Part shown: positions 10,491-23,800 of the stretch, one piece after another
Numbering within the stretch: the first letter of the stretch is position 1
Layout of the letters: the number at the start of each line of letters is the position of its first letter
DNA from: Hippasteria phrygiana
Taxonomy: Eukaryota; Echinodermata; Asteroidea; Valvatida; Goniasteridae
Length of the DNA stretch: 64,000 nucleotides
Direction: 5' to 3'
Assembly (NCBI GenBank): GCA_037893225.1
Contig: JAZGUH010000760.1
Location: forward strand, 597,456-661,455
Notes under the pieces: model-generated
The model's input: only the letters and a program-made list of their open reading frames with translations
Told to the model about the DNA's origin: nothing
The model's database searches: none
Position numbers and translations under genes: made by a program

Positions 10491-12546
10491 TGTGTCAGTT
10501 AATAATATTTTATTATGGAATGGAAATCTCAATTTTTGTCTCATCTGAACAGAGTTCAGAAAGAGATTATGCAATCACTATTTCTGTACATAGTCCGGTT
10601 GAAGTTTCAACAAATTGGTCTTATACGCAAAGTTGAAGTCTAATTGCAATCAAACTTGGGTCATGCATTCAATAGTGCAACCTTTATATGATGCTTGTGT
10701 CAAAGGTCAAGTACTGAGGTCAAAGGTCATTTGCTGTCAAGTTCTAAAATAGGCTGGAATTGTAAAATTGGTCATTGTGCTATTGTGCCGAATGAGGTGT
10801 CAAAATGTGCAGAGAACATGATTAACGTTTTAAGCAGGCGAGACGCGTGGTTCGAGAACCACCTTGTTCAAATTTCCAACTTCTGTCAGATTTTGCTTGC
10901 TGGTGCCACATATGTAAGCCAACTTGAAAGCAAATAATTCATCTGGTTGGGACACTGTGGGGCACCTGTCCAGTACTTAGCCTGCTATATTGATTGTCTC
11001 CTACATGTATGTATTGTACTCTTTGGCTTTGGAGTTCAAATGAGGACACAATCAATAAATTCCAAGCCACTGGAATGAATGAATGCTGAACAAAAGACTT
11101 GCCCCAGCCTTGAAAGCTGCAGACTAAAGGAATGCTGTGGTGCTGTACTTTTGTCTTCAATGAATAGTGTGGCAAAGCCCATTGTGCATAGCTTACCATG
11201 GCTTGTACATGTACATGTACATGTTGATGAGCTTCCTTCAAGCTTGAATAAAGTCTGTACATGTGTGAAACAACATGGAGTCACCAGGCGCTCAGTGTGG
11301 TGCCTGTAGAGAGTGCTTTCATTCAAGCCCTTGCTGTAGTTCATCTTCTTTGGTCAAGTGTGACTGTGTGAGTAGTGACTGAGGACGTGATCTTGTGCAA
11401 GGCTGGATAAATCTGATGCACTGTTTATTTAGCATGGGCTGAAAGGAATATTTCCTTGGAGGTGGAAAGTTTGTCACCAAATTGCTATGGTTTGAAAGAT
11501 CATTAAAAGTTATTTCCAGAACTGTAAGGTTTTCACAAACCTTACAGCGAGGCCGATATAAACTGCTGTAGCAGGCAATTGTAAAACAAAATTTGTGATC
11601 CCTAACTCTCGTCATGAAATTTTCTGCCCCGACATTTCATATTCCGAATTTTGATATGGCTAGGTATGCAAAAGCTACAATGTAGATTCAACTCCCTGAA
11701 ATGTCACTCAAAATGGTGAAATTTTTACGAGAATTTCACCTACCAAGACCACAGGCATCATAACTCCGCAGTTTGGCATCGTTTGTTGTTGACTGAATGC
11801 GCCTTAATGCTCTTGACCAACCACAGCGCGGCTTTCATATCAACGCGCGAGGCATAGAAAAAGTCCTTGGATTTTGTTTGTAGGAAACGGTCGTATGGTA
11901 ATCTCCTTCTGGTTCGTGTAGCAGCGAGCCTAGTACATGTAGTTTATTTTCTACAAATGTACTTAACACTGAGGTAAAAATATTGTCCAAGATTTGTACA
12001 TAGTGCAGCAAAGAGGTTCTGACTATTTTGTTCAAAAGCTTCAGGTTTTAACTTTTCACACTAGAGGCTCTCAACTAGGGGTCGGAGAAATCGGTGATTT
12101 CAAAATCCGGTTATCCTAATTTTATTCAAACCGTATTATAACGGTTATTTGATTTTAATCAGAAATTCCCATCTACATGTACATGTACAATGTAGCTCAG
12201 TCATGCCAACAAAAAGTAACGAGTGAATGCAGCATGAAAAGCCCTTTGCAGGCTTCACTGACCACTGGGCCTTTGCAAGAACACTTCAGAGCTGTAATGT
12301 TGGTGGGAAAATGGATGGGCAGGTTATTCATATACCAAGAAGACGTCTAGCGAGTGAATGCAGTTACAATCAGAGACCATGGAGCAAATTGGAGGAAGTT
12401 TTACATGTAGTTGTTTTCTATAGCCTGTATCACAAAAAGTAGACTTATTTTGTTAAAAGGTTACTTTCGAATATCCGGTTTCCAAAATTGAAACTGAATA
12501 GTCGAATTCCAACCGAATGTTAAAAAAAAATCTAGAGTTATATATT
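10491..12546. other. No gene supported; scattered short repeats
   Basis: ACATGT-type words occur near 11,208-11,224 and 12,174-12,190. No reading frame shows domain character and no inverted-end element could be closed with confidence. Confidence 0.4.
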
Positions 12547-14170
12547 CAGGGTTCGACCTTAACGCTGGTCCGCTAGACAAATTCTAGTCAAAACAGCGGC
12601 GGTCTAGTCAAAACCCTTTTCTAAGTAGTCCGGCGGTCTAGTGAAAAAAAAATGCCAAGCTAAGCGCGCGCGTCTTCAGAGCCAGATTGTCAACAGCGAT
12701 CCCCGATTGCGTGGAGTTTACTCTCACTTCAGCAGCTAAGGCTGTTCGATATCCATTTATTTTGATACCGAAATATCGGCAGATAAATATCGCGATATTC
12801 GATATTATCGTGATGACGTCACTTTTTCATTACCGGAAGAACGGAGGAATGCAAAAATACATGACGGAAGTCACCACGGCATCATGAGATCGGGGCCATG
12901 CCACCGGGATCGGGCCCGCCGGGATTAAGCGGCAGGAACGGGGGGCCGGTTTGACAAGGCTTCCCTTCGCTCGTTGAGTATTTGGAGTTTTACGACATTT
13001 ACCTTCAGTTGGCTACTTTATGGCACTCCAGAAAGACTAGCGTTTGTTTCTATTTCAGCATTATTGATTAGTAACACAGATGATAATACCATGGGCGAGC
13101 TGTCAACAAACGATCGTGTCGTATATTTTGTGAAGACGACATGACGTTGCACAATGTACAATGGATGCGCGCCACGTGTTTTAATCTTTTCTCAAGACGC
13201 GACGCAGTTCGCTACACGTAACTACACCTAAACTGCGTGTGCCTTGTACACTGGGGAAAGACGGTGGCATTCAGTGCGGTTGCTTGCACTTGACCAAGGC
13301 TAGCAACAAAGCAACGCGCACGCGCAGATGCGCTACAGGGGTTGACCTTATTGCAAACAATGTAAGTAGCCTCTGTTAAAGCCTGAAAGGATGTATTGCA
13401 GCAATAAGCGCACGTGTATAACGATCACTGTGCAAACCTGCGTCTTGAGAAAAGGCTAGTCAAAAAGACGCGCATGCGTAGTTATAGTTTCAAAGCCGGG
13501 TTAGTGGGCGACACCGTGATTTGTAAGCAAGTGATTTCAATGTGGTATATATACGACGTTCGTGAAAAATTAAAATAAGTGATCTTAATGTTATTGTCGG
13601 GTGCAAAGTTGTGTGACGTTCTATGATTTGTAGAAGTATTTGCCGTACGCTAGAATTTCAGACTCATAAGAAAGTGGCCAGGAAATGCCTCAGATTGCAC
13701 CATAGAGCATCTAGAATCCAAAATTTCCCAGGGACCTTAAGCGGGCCCCAGACTCCACGCCGTCGCCGTAAGGGCGTCGCGTACGCGCTCGCATTGTGTC
13801 TGCCGCCCTGCTAAAATTTCAGGCCGTGGAGTTACTGGAATTTCGAGCAAAGTAAACGGGACAAATCCACACGTAAAGCGGCCAAAAGTAACATATATCG
13901 CAATATTCTTCGGTATATTGAATTCCCCGATATTCCGGTTTTTTTTAAGGGGCCGATACGATTTTCGATATGAAAAAAATATCGAACAGGCTTACTCTCA
14001 GCTTGTAATAAATGTTTGTAAATACAGTGTACTTGGTCAGGTTACTTACAAAAAAGTAGCCTAAAAGGTGAACAAAACATGCGGACCAGTGAAAATGCTG
14101 GCGGGCTAGTAAAAAGTCAACATTACTGGTCCGGCCGGCTAGTGAAAAAAAAAGTTAAGGGGAAACCCTG
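12547..14170. mobile_element. Inverted-end element (CAGGGTT...AACCCTG) with a nested element
   Basis: The left end CAGGGTTCGACCTTAAC and the right end, mirrored as CAGGGTTTCCCCTTAAC, pair. ATATT lies on each side (12542-12546, 14171-14175). Subterminal words such as GGTCTAGT and GGCTAGT recur near both ends. CAGGG termini recall hAT elements, but only a 5-bp flank repeat is seen. Confidence 0.5.
12737..13994. mobile_element. Nested element with TAAG(G/C)CTGTTCGATAT ends
   Basis: The left TAAGGCTGTTCGATATCC is mirrored by ATATCGAACAGGCTTA at 13979-13994. Subterminal AATATCG words are frequent on both sides. The ~1.26 kb interior is CpG-rich but without recognised coding. No clean target duplication is visible. 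Confidence 0.5.
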
Positions 14171-14236
14171 ATATTCCATTTCTACTCTCAACCCTGAGCG
14201 AATACGTGGCCGCTGCGGGTTGAGTTTTTGATTTTA

Positions 14237-14437
14237 CAAACCCTAACGTCCTAGGCATTACTTTTGGTACATGTATAAAGAACTGAGTACATGTACATGT
14301 ACTACAGAATCCTACTTAGTATTTTGTAGCACCGAGTCTCTGTGACTGATGAGTGGGTGTGTATAATGACAGCAGTTTAGATACTGGCAACTACAAAATA
14401 CTACTTCTATGTAATACAGTTGAGTTACCGGGTAAAT
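14237..14437. mobile_element. Second copy of the 10-kb CCCTAAC element
   Basis: It matches the copy at 10068-10490 through most of its length and lacks the 203-bp insert found there. The left border has decayed to CAAACCCTAAC. Confidence 0.5.
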
Positions 14438-14606
14438 TATATTTGTGTCAATGAATTTGATGGCTAAGATAAAAACAAATGTATCATCTCTGAAAACCAG
14501 TAATTCATACTATGTTTCCGGAGTGTCAATATCGGGGTGTCGCGGGGTTGAAAATGCGTCGCATATTTTCAACCCCTATTTATTTTTTTAAATTTTGTTT
14601 TTGGGT

Positions 14607-14622
14607 GGGGGGGGGGGGGGGG
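14607..14622. repeat. Poly-G tract just upstream of hnRNP L exon
   Basis: A run of 16 G follows TTTTTGGGT, and T-rich sequence continues to the acceptor of the first recognised exon. It is a simple repeat or a possible sequencing/assembly length artefact. Confidence 0.6.
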
Positions 14623-14733
14623 TTGTTTTGGGGATTTCTCTTTGTTTTTTTTCTTTATTTTTTGTACTGGCAATATGGCCTGGGCCCAGTAGACACCGCA
14701 AGCTAATAATTTTGTATTCCCACTGTGCTTCAG

Positions 14734-14849
14734 GACCGGTTTGAAGATGACCACAAGTTGGCTTCCAAGGTGGTCCATGTTCGTGGGCTGAGTGAGAGGG
14801 TGATCGATGCAGACTTAGTGGAGGCTCTGCAGTTCTTCGGACCCATCAG
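14734..14849 (+). CDS. HNRNPL: hnRNP L exon (start of RRM1)
   Basis: The acceptor is CTTCAG and the donor GTATAG. It encodes residues 1-39 of the assembled product, beginning DRFEDDHKLASKVVHVRGL. The acceptor shows it is internal: an upstream exon ending in phase 0 must exist. Confidence 0.92.
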
Positions 14850-17800
14850 GTATAGATAGGATAATCCTCATTGTTATACGTTATTATACCGATACAGGAT
14901 GCATGCGAAAATGGTGAATGTCGCATTCCGTGGCACTCCATAAGGAAACATGTTGTGTAGTCTGAATTGGACTACACACAGAAACAAATAAACACAAATG
15001 CCATTCACCGTTTTCCTGTATTCTGATTTATAACCCTAACCTTCTCACATCTTCCAAAATCCTCCTCTTGGAGGATTGAGGGTCTTTGGAAGTTGAAGCA
15101 TCAGAGGATTTTGAAAGATGGAGGGCATTGGAGGATTTTGAAAGATTGAGGGCATTGGAGGATTTTGCTTCTGGTGGAAAATGGAAGATCCAGGCCCAAT
15201 CTGGTGCTGGAGGATTGAGGTTACGGGGGTGTTTATCTAAAACCCACTGGAGGATTTTGTAGGAATTCAGGCAGTCGTCCCCAGTAACAAACATTGGAGG
15301 ATTTTTTTATCTGAGGATATTGGGGGATTCATGTTACATTTATATATATGTTACCTATTTGTATGATTAAGTAAATTTTCTGCATACGTGCCCATGAATT
15401 AGTAAATTATGGTATTTAATTGTGACAAATTAGTGTTGCCTTTTGAAAATGTATATTTTTGTCTGCAGAAATAAGCTGTTGTGATAAACGGAGGCACACT
15501 GTCCCTTCCCGTACTTCAGCTTGGCAACTGCAATATATTCTTTGTAGGACGATTTCTGAATTGACGAATATATAGCACCGATCAGCGCACTTCCGGGTTT
15601 GAAAGCAGAAATCTGCTAAATAGACAACTAATTATGCTGAACGTGCGCTGCACTGCTATTTATGCCGTGATGCATGAAGGAATTTGTGGAATAGCAGTTT
15701 GTTTAGCACTGAGAACCTCGCTTTCAACCTGGAAGTGTGTAGATGGGCCTAATGTGAAATTTGTCCGTTCTGCCTTTCTTGCAGAAGGTTTGCAACTCCA
15801 CAATTAGAGTAGCAAAGTAACAGCACATGTATTTTTGGTTCAAGTGCAGTTATGTGTGTTGAAACATTAGTGTGTGAACCAGTCCACGGACCAGAACAAC
15901 GTCGAATGATGTCACTTGTTGATTGTTTTTCTATTATCCTACAGCTATGTCTACATGATGACAGGGAAAGGCCAATCGTTGGTGGAGTTTGAGGATATTG
16001 AGGCCGCCACAGCCTGTGTGGATTACACCATGGTATGTTACTTTGCCAATAAACATTGACGGTTGCAAGTAATTGTTCAGCCCTGTCCGCACTGGACTTA
16101 TTTTGGTAAAACTTTCCCATTTTAAGTCCAGTGCGGACAGCCTAGGACGTTTTCCTCTCAGTTACTTTTTCTGAGTCCGGTACATTTGCTGCCCAGGAAA
16201 ACTGACCAGGTAACTTTTCCCGAGACAATAAGTACAGTGCGGACAGTGCGAGTCGGTAAAAGCGGCTCAGGAAAGCGTACATCCGGCCCGATCCGAGCGC
16301 AAGGTCATGCTTCACAGGGAAACCACGCATGCGCTTTACATTGTTTCACCGTGGTGCGGTGCACGTGGCAAGTTTCCAAATTCCAGTGCGTTGTTCCTCT
16401 TTTGGTCGCAATCATAATAGATTTTATTATTGATAAAAAAGTCGGAAGTTTGATTGGTACTAAAGACGTAGGCCTGCGTGTACACATCGGCCGGAAAAAT
16501 GAAAAGGCAGGCGTGATTTGGGCCAGGGATTTTGGTCAATCGCGTCAATGTAGAAAGGTCACACAAAGCGCCCTCATGAGTTGTTATATTGACAGCTCGG
16601 TTACTTTTCCCACAGTCTCGGTATAATTTCCCCGTGTCGAAAGTCCAAGTGCGGACAGTGGTCACATTTGACCATTTTTCATTTTAACATCATCTCAGTA
16701 AAACCTTCCCAAAAAAGTCCGGTGCGGACACGGCTCTCGGCATTTCGGTCTTGGACACCAGCTATTTTTGTACTAAACTTAACCCTAACCCTCCGGGGTA
16801 TTTTGGCTAGAAACCCTGCCAGACGCATCAGATTGCATACTTTAGCCCAGTCCGCACTGGACTTTTTTTGGTAAAACTTACCGAGACGATGGGTACTTTT
16901 CCCATTTTACGTCCAGCGCGGAGAGCCTAGGACGTTTTCCTCTCAGTTAATTTTCCTGAGTCTAGCGGTTACTTCTACCGGGCAACTGCTGCCCAGGAAA
17001 ACTGACCAGGTAACTTTTTCTGAGACGATAAGTCCAGTGCGAGTCGGTAAAAGCGGTTTAGGAAAGCATACATCCGGCCCGAGCACAAGGCCATGTTTCA
17101 CGGGGAAACCACGCATGCACTTTGCATTGTTTCACTGTGGTACGGTGCATTATGTGGCAAGTTTCCAAATTCCAGTGCGTTGTTCCTCTTTTGGTTGCAA
17201 TCATGGCCGATTTTTATTATTGATACAGTCAGTAGTTTGATTGGTGCTAAAGACGTAAGCCTACGTGTACATATCAGCCAGAAAAATGAAAAGGCCAGCG
17301 TGATTTGGGTCAATCGTGTCCATGTAGAAAGGTCACGCAAAGCGCCCTATTGACAGCTCGGTTACTTCTACCACGGTCTCGGTAAAAATGTCCCCGTGTC
17401 GAAAGTCCAAGTGCGGACAGTGGTCACATTTGACCATTTTTCATTTTACCATCGTCTCGGTAAAACCTTCCAAAAAAAAGTCCAGCGCGGACACGGCTTT
17501 TGTCACATTGACTTGAGTGCAGCAAAGTGAAGTTGTCACCACAGATGCACTGTGCTGCGTCTGACAGAGTTAAGGGCCGGTCACACTGGCCACGATAACG
17601 AAAACGATGTGAATAAACTCTCTCTATTGGTGGTTGGAACGCGCGCGTATTACCGCGCGTTCCATCCACCAATAGAGAGCGTTTATTCACATCGTTTTCG
17701 TTTTCGTTATCGTTTATCGTGGCCAGTGTGACCGGCCCTTTAGGGTTAATTGGGTGCAATAATCATTTGACTTGTACATGTATAACCCTGTAAACTAACA

Positions 17801-20800
17801 AGCTATTTAATTTGTTCTAAATATACTTCGCCAAACCACAAGAGAAACTGACCAGGTAATTTGAGTGAATTTTCAAAGTGACAAAAGAATACTGGCAGCA
17901 GCTGGATTTGAACCTGCAACCTCTAGAATACCGTGCTAAGCTATGTTGCCCTGTGTTGGTGGTCTCCCAAATTGTCGGTCTTTGTTCGGGGGTACTAGTA
18001 GGAAGTCATGAACCCATAATGTCATATAGCCAGGGATCACTCCACAGCTTTACAATACAACCTGGGAAGCGACATTGTGAGGATACCACTTTTTAACTTC
18101 AAACAAGCCACAAGGGAAACTGACTTGGTAATTTTGGATGAATTTTCAAAGTGAACAAAGAAAACTAGCAGGAGTGGGATTTGAACCTGCCACCTATGGA
18201 TATCTGTTGTATCTGTTTCCTTAAACCCTAACTACCCCAATCCTTACAAACTCCAACAGAAGGTTGTTAATTTTTTGATAGGTTCAGGACTGTAGTGCCA
18301 TGGCACCATTACTTTACATGGAGCTATGATGCCCCAATTTGTCCAAAAGTCCAAAGAATGTGCCATAGGTATACTGCACAGTGATGGATTTTGACAGGTT
18401 GAGGAAGCTTCCTAGTCAAAATGCCTAGGGGTTTAGGGTTAATGTGTATCTTACTGCAACCGTTTTGTGCCTACACGGCCATCTGTCCTAGTACGGTTTG
18501 ACCCCATTATCTATGGATTAATCACTCTTGTCTTCTTTTTTTTCTCTTCTCTCACCAGAACCACCCAGAGAATGTGATCAACGTTGCTGGCTCACCAGCT
18601 GTAATCAGCTTCTCGACCAGCAAGCGCATCAAGAGACCAGGGTAAGGCAATAGGCTAGAGCTTAATAAGGGTGATATGCAGAAATTAAATCAGAAATTAA
18701 ATCATCAAGCAATCCACAAGGAAAACTGACTAGGTAAATTGAAATACATTTTCAAAGTGAACAAAGAAACTGGCAGGAGCGGGATTCGAACCTGCGACCA
18801 CCGGGTTACCGTACCGGCGCTCTACCAACTGAGCTATCTTGCCCTATGTTGGCGGTCTCCCATATTGTCAGTATCTTTGTTCGGGTGGGCGCTAGTCAGA
18901 AGTCATACACCCAGAATGCCGTATAGCCATTGATTTTTAAGAAAATTGATTCGAAAGAAACGAGCAATAGGCCTATATTAATGAAAAACGGGGAAAGAAC
19001 AGAAAAATCTGCGACCTTTATGCCTTCTGCAGAAGATGTCGCAATGAAGTGTATCGAAATTGAACAAACTTATTAAATTGTGTGGCATAGCTCCATGTAA
19101 AGTAATGGTGCCAAGGCCCTGCACTACTGAACCCATCAAAATGTGACAAAATCTGCTGTTGGAGTTTGCAAGGCTTGGGGTAGTTAGGGTTAATACATGG
19201 GAAATCACGGTCTATAACCCAAAAATCAATGTTCTTTGTAATATCAAATTATTAACCCTAACCTCGCCTATTACTACAAAATACTACTCGTAGTAAACTA
19301 CAGTATGCAGTAATCTTACTACACGGGCAACGAGGAATTGTGTATTATTTTGTAGTGTAGTGTACTTTACCCCGAATGAATAGAGGAATTTCACATTAGC
19401 TCCTTCTGCGCACTTCCGGGTTGAAAGCGAGAATGTCAGTGTCAAACAAAACAACGCTTTTCAGCACATTCATTCATGCATGAATTAATCGGGACATAAA
19501 AGGCAGCGCAGGCGCACAATCAGCATAAAGTTGTTTACTGTGACATTGAGATCCTCGTTTTCAAACGCGAAAGTGAGCAGATCGGCGCTAAACTCGTCGT
19601 TGTGGGATTCCTCTATGCCTAGGACGTTGGGATTAAAGAACATGCAGTATATGCTGTCCAACACAGACTGTGCAGTCCTCTTTGTGAGCAGTGTAAACAT
19701 CAGGGTCCCAAATACGTGAGGCTCTATGGAAACACGCACACGTACTCCATTCCTTTGCCCTGCACCTACTGGTGAATATGATGTCACACTTATGAAGATA
19801 ATGTCCCACTGCTGTTGATGTGGATTGACCAACCCGGATCAAGTTTTTCTTGAAGACATTTTATATGCTGTCCGTTTATTCTGTAATTCATTTTGATTTG
19901 TCTTTTGATTCGTCCATTGGCAGAGAGAATGCTCCAGACATGCCGGAGGAATCTCCCAACCGGGTGGTCTTGCTGACTGTACACAACCCATTCTATGCCA
20001 TCAACACGGTAAGTCCAGTCCAAATCTGGCTGTAACGGACCCCTTTCGTGTGACATCACCAGTCCACATTGACTAGTGTAGTGATGGTGATGGACTGGGT
20101 TTTTTTTTCTTCAAGTAAACCACTTTAGATTAGTCCCATACCAGGGGCGAGATTTCTCCAGATTTCAGAATTTTTGGGAGATACGTATTCTAGATTTCCA
20201 GTTGATTTCAGGTAGTTTTTGGTCCTTGACTCTGCCGTGTGCCATGGCGTGCTGTTTTGTTAAGTAGGTCACCATGGTGTAACAGTGCGTGTATATTGTC
20301 GTGGCGCACCGCAGGGTTAAAAAAAAATTTCATTCCAAAATGACCTCTGCAACCTGAAACGGTCTTCATTTTAATTACTCCGTTTGTGTTTTTTTGGTGC
20401 AATTTTGAACCGTATTTTTTTTATAGAAACTAGTTTGCTTATGTTTTTTATGATTTTTTTGTTGCCCTCAAATCTCACTCCTACTATACGATACATGTAC
20501 TCTGATCACCCAAGTCGGTCCAATGGTAGCATTGTTTACATCTAGTGCTATCTCGTCACATGGCTATAAGGGGTCTATATGAAGACTTCAGGCGCAAAAC
20601 CCACTAAACGCCAAAACAAAATATTTGATTATTGTATACTAGGAACTGAGAGCTTTCACTTGATGTTTTTTTTTTATTTTTCCTGGAAGTAGCATTTAGC
20701 GGCTTTTTTGCGCCTGAAGTCTTCATATACTCCCAATCTAATTATTTATCTCGTACACAAATGTGTGCATGAAGCATTCATGGCAAAGATTCGCACAAGT

Positions 20801-23800
20801 TGAAATGTGTATTTGTTGTTAAAGTTCACTTTGCATTTGTGTGAAGTGTGATTTTACTCAGTAGATTGACAGTGTCTGTTCTTTCTCGTCACAAATTTGA
20901 TCTTAAATTTGCAAACCTGTTTCGTTGGATACAGGATGTGATTCACACCATCTGCAAGGGTTTTGGCGAAGTTCACCGAATTGTCATCTTTAGGAAGAAC
21001 GGCATCCAGTCCATGGTGGAATATCCTTTTGACTACAAAAGCCAGGATCGGGTTTTGTCTATGAATGTTTTTTTTTTTTTTTTTTTTTTTTTAGTGCATG
21101 GGTGTAAATGTTATCCTTTACGAATGAGGACTTCAAACAAAGGGTTACAAAGAACAATTCAACTCGGGACCTAAGCCCAAGTGCTCATTTCTTTATTGTA
21201 CAAACCTTATGGGACATGTCAAGAAAAGAAATGCCTAAACAATGGGAACAATGGAAGAGAACAGCAAGAGTCCTCAGTAGAATGGTAAAACAAGACTGTC
21301 TAATGGTGTATGTTGTTGATCAGGGAACAAAAGAATCACACAAGAGCACAATAGGTCCTTAAAGGCTGTGTACATGATTGGTCATTGTTGCAATTTCTAG
21401 AAATGGGCGGATTTGGGGGGTTAGTATTTTATAGGAAATATCGTTACACCGACCTGTTCAAAGTTTTGCGTTGTTGGGTGGCGAAAAAAACGAGAGAAAA
21501 ACTGCGCTCGTTTTCAACGGTCGGACAGATGATAGCCTTTAGTCAAGTCGCGCGTGGATATCTGGGCGCGTGACGCGCCCTGAATGCCAGCATGTCCGGG
21601 GCGCGCGCCTTGACTAAAGGCTACAGTGCAGTTTTCCCCTCGATTTCCAGCTGGAAATCGTTGGAAAACTATATATATTTCCACTTTTCTTAACGAGAGC
21701 ACACCTGGTGCCATAATTTTACAGGATGATTGAGACTACTATAAACTTACCGTCTAGTAAGGTATTTCATAATAATTCAGTAAAAAAAATTGGAGGATTA
21801 CCAATAGTGTACACTACCTATAATTGACAAGCTGTCCTCTGTTTAACATGTTTGAGAATGTGTACAAAACCAATGAGAGGAATTGCTCAAAAGTTTAAGT
21901 ACAAACAGAAGCAGTCAGGACAATGGGATATTGATGTATAGTATGTGAGATTGTGTCTGGTTGGTTTGGCTCTTAAAATTGATTTTCAGCTTTTCTACTA
22001 GAATTGAGACCAAGTCCTTACACGTAAATGTACATTTTTTGGACAACTTTGTACAAAATTTAATATTTAAAGTACTCCTGGTCTTAATTCCAGTCTTTTT
22101 ATGATTTCTATATCTGTGTTGTCTTATATTAACCTTAACTCACGACTCACGTTTGACACTATTGAGTCTGCTACGAAGGCTAAGAAGGCCCTGCAGGGCT
22201 GCGACATCTACTCTGGTTGCTGTACGCTGAAGGTGGAGTTTGCTAGGGTAAGCTTATAACTTGTACTTTCGGGAAATCCTGCTGCTTTCTACCCGTTTCA
22301 TGGGGTCACCAGCCGGTTTCACGTAACCTTATGCAATTACATAACTCTACTTACCCCCTAATTGATTGCGTAAGTTATGCAACATCTGTGACCTCTTTAA
22401 AATTGATTTCAAGAAAAGGTACGCAGTGCGTAAGTTGCTGACTTGTTTTACAAATTATGGCATTATAACTTATGCACTAGTTTTAGGTCGCTTAAGTTGT
22501 CCGGCACAAACACCGAAATGATGACTTAGCTAGCCGAGCACGAGCATTGTGTAGAGCCGTTAGTTGCTCAAATTATTTATTAAATTCACTAGATTATTTC
22601 AGAGAGTAATGAAATGATCATCCGCTGCAGGGTTTACCTGTGAGGTATTTCCGAAAGTTGCCACCAATTTTTTTTTTTTCCAGAGAAGTTTTCAAAGTGA
22701 AAAGTTTCAAAAGTGAAAAGTTTTCAAAAGTTTCAAAAGTGAAAAGTTTCAAAAGTGAAAAGTTTCAAAAGTGAAAAGTTTCAAAAGTGAAAAGTTTCAA
22801 AAGTGAAAAGTTTTCAAAAGTTTCAAAAGTGAAAAGTTTCAAAAGTGAAAAGTTTCAAAAGTGAAAAGTTTTCAAATGGAACCCCACAGTTCAATTTCAC
22901 AACTGTTCCATGCATTTTGATTGTACCCAAACAGTCATTGTAAAAACGGCATTTAGCCTCGTCCGTGATATAAAACAAATACAACATTGCGCAGCTACGC
23001 ACTGTTTTGTGAAATGGATCGCAAGGATGTTGCGCAGCTGCGCAACATTTAAATAGTGCAAGTCCTACGCCATGGTGTAAAGTTGCGCATGGTTTTGTGA
23101 AATCGGCTGCAGTCACATAAAAGTGAAAAGTTTTCAAATGGAACCCCACAGTTCAATTTCACAACTGTTCCATGCATTTTGATTGTACCCAAACAGTCAT
23201 TGTAAAAACGGCATTTAGCCTCGTCCGTGATATAAAACAAATACAACATTGCGCAGCTACGCACTGTTTTGTGAAATGGATCGCAAGGATGTTGCGCAGC
23301 TGCGCAACATTTAAATAGTGCAAGTCCTACGCCATGGTGTAAAGTTGCGCATGGTTTTGTGAAATCGGCTGCAGTCACATAAAAGTGAAAAGTTTTCAAA
23401 TGGAACCCCACAGTTCAATTTCACAACTGTTCCATGCATTTTGATTGTACCCAAACAGTCATTGTAAAAACGGCATTTAGCCTCGTCCGTGATATAAAAC
23501 AAATACAACATTGCGCAGCTACGCACTGTTTTGTGAAATGGATCGCAAGGATGTTGCGCAGCTGCGCAACATTTAAATAGTGCAAGTCCTACGCCATGGT
23601 GTAAAGTTGCGCATGGTTTTGTGAAATCGGCTGCAGTCACATAAGAGATTTTACGGGCATTTAATAATCGGCTAATTTTCGTAATCTGGTTTCAGACCCC
23701 GACTCTCACTGTGTACAAGAATGATCACGAGACCTACGACTACACCAATGCTAGTCTGGCACCTCCAAGTAAGTACTCTTCATTAGTCAATCAAGTCGAA

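Larger units (their letters stand above)
16789..17749. mobile_element. TTAA-CCCTAACCC element split by two younger insertions
   Basis: TTAA lies at 16789-16792 and 17746-17749. Removing the inserts at 16844-17498 and 17573-17739 with one TTT and one TTA copy restores a sequence closely matching the reverse complement of the uninterrupted copy at 27659-27808 (CTGCCAGACGCATCAGATTG, CACAGATGCACTGTGCTGCG). Confidence 0.8.
21021..22150 (+). other. HNRNPL: U12-type AT-AC intron (hnRNP L intron 5)
   Basis: It begins ATATCCTTTT, the minor-spliceosome 5' splice-site consensus. It ends AC, with CCTTAACT at 22133-22140 placing the branch A about 12-13 nt from the end. Removing exactly this interval joins GA to G TTT GAC and restores RRM2. 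The interior carries a dispersed TTAA-bordered repeat, a hairpin and a T-run (21068-21091). Confidence 0.9.

Noticed and set aside
22823..23640. Three overlapping minus-strand frames of ~110 codons with the same protein
   Set aside because: They simply restate the 262-bp tandem unit; no start context, splice sites or family resemblance.
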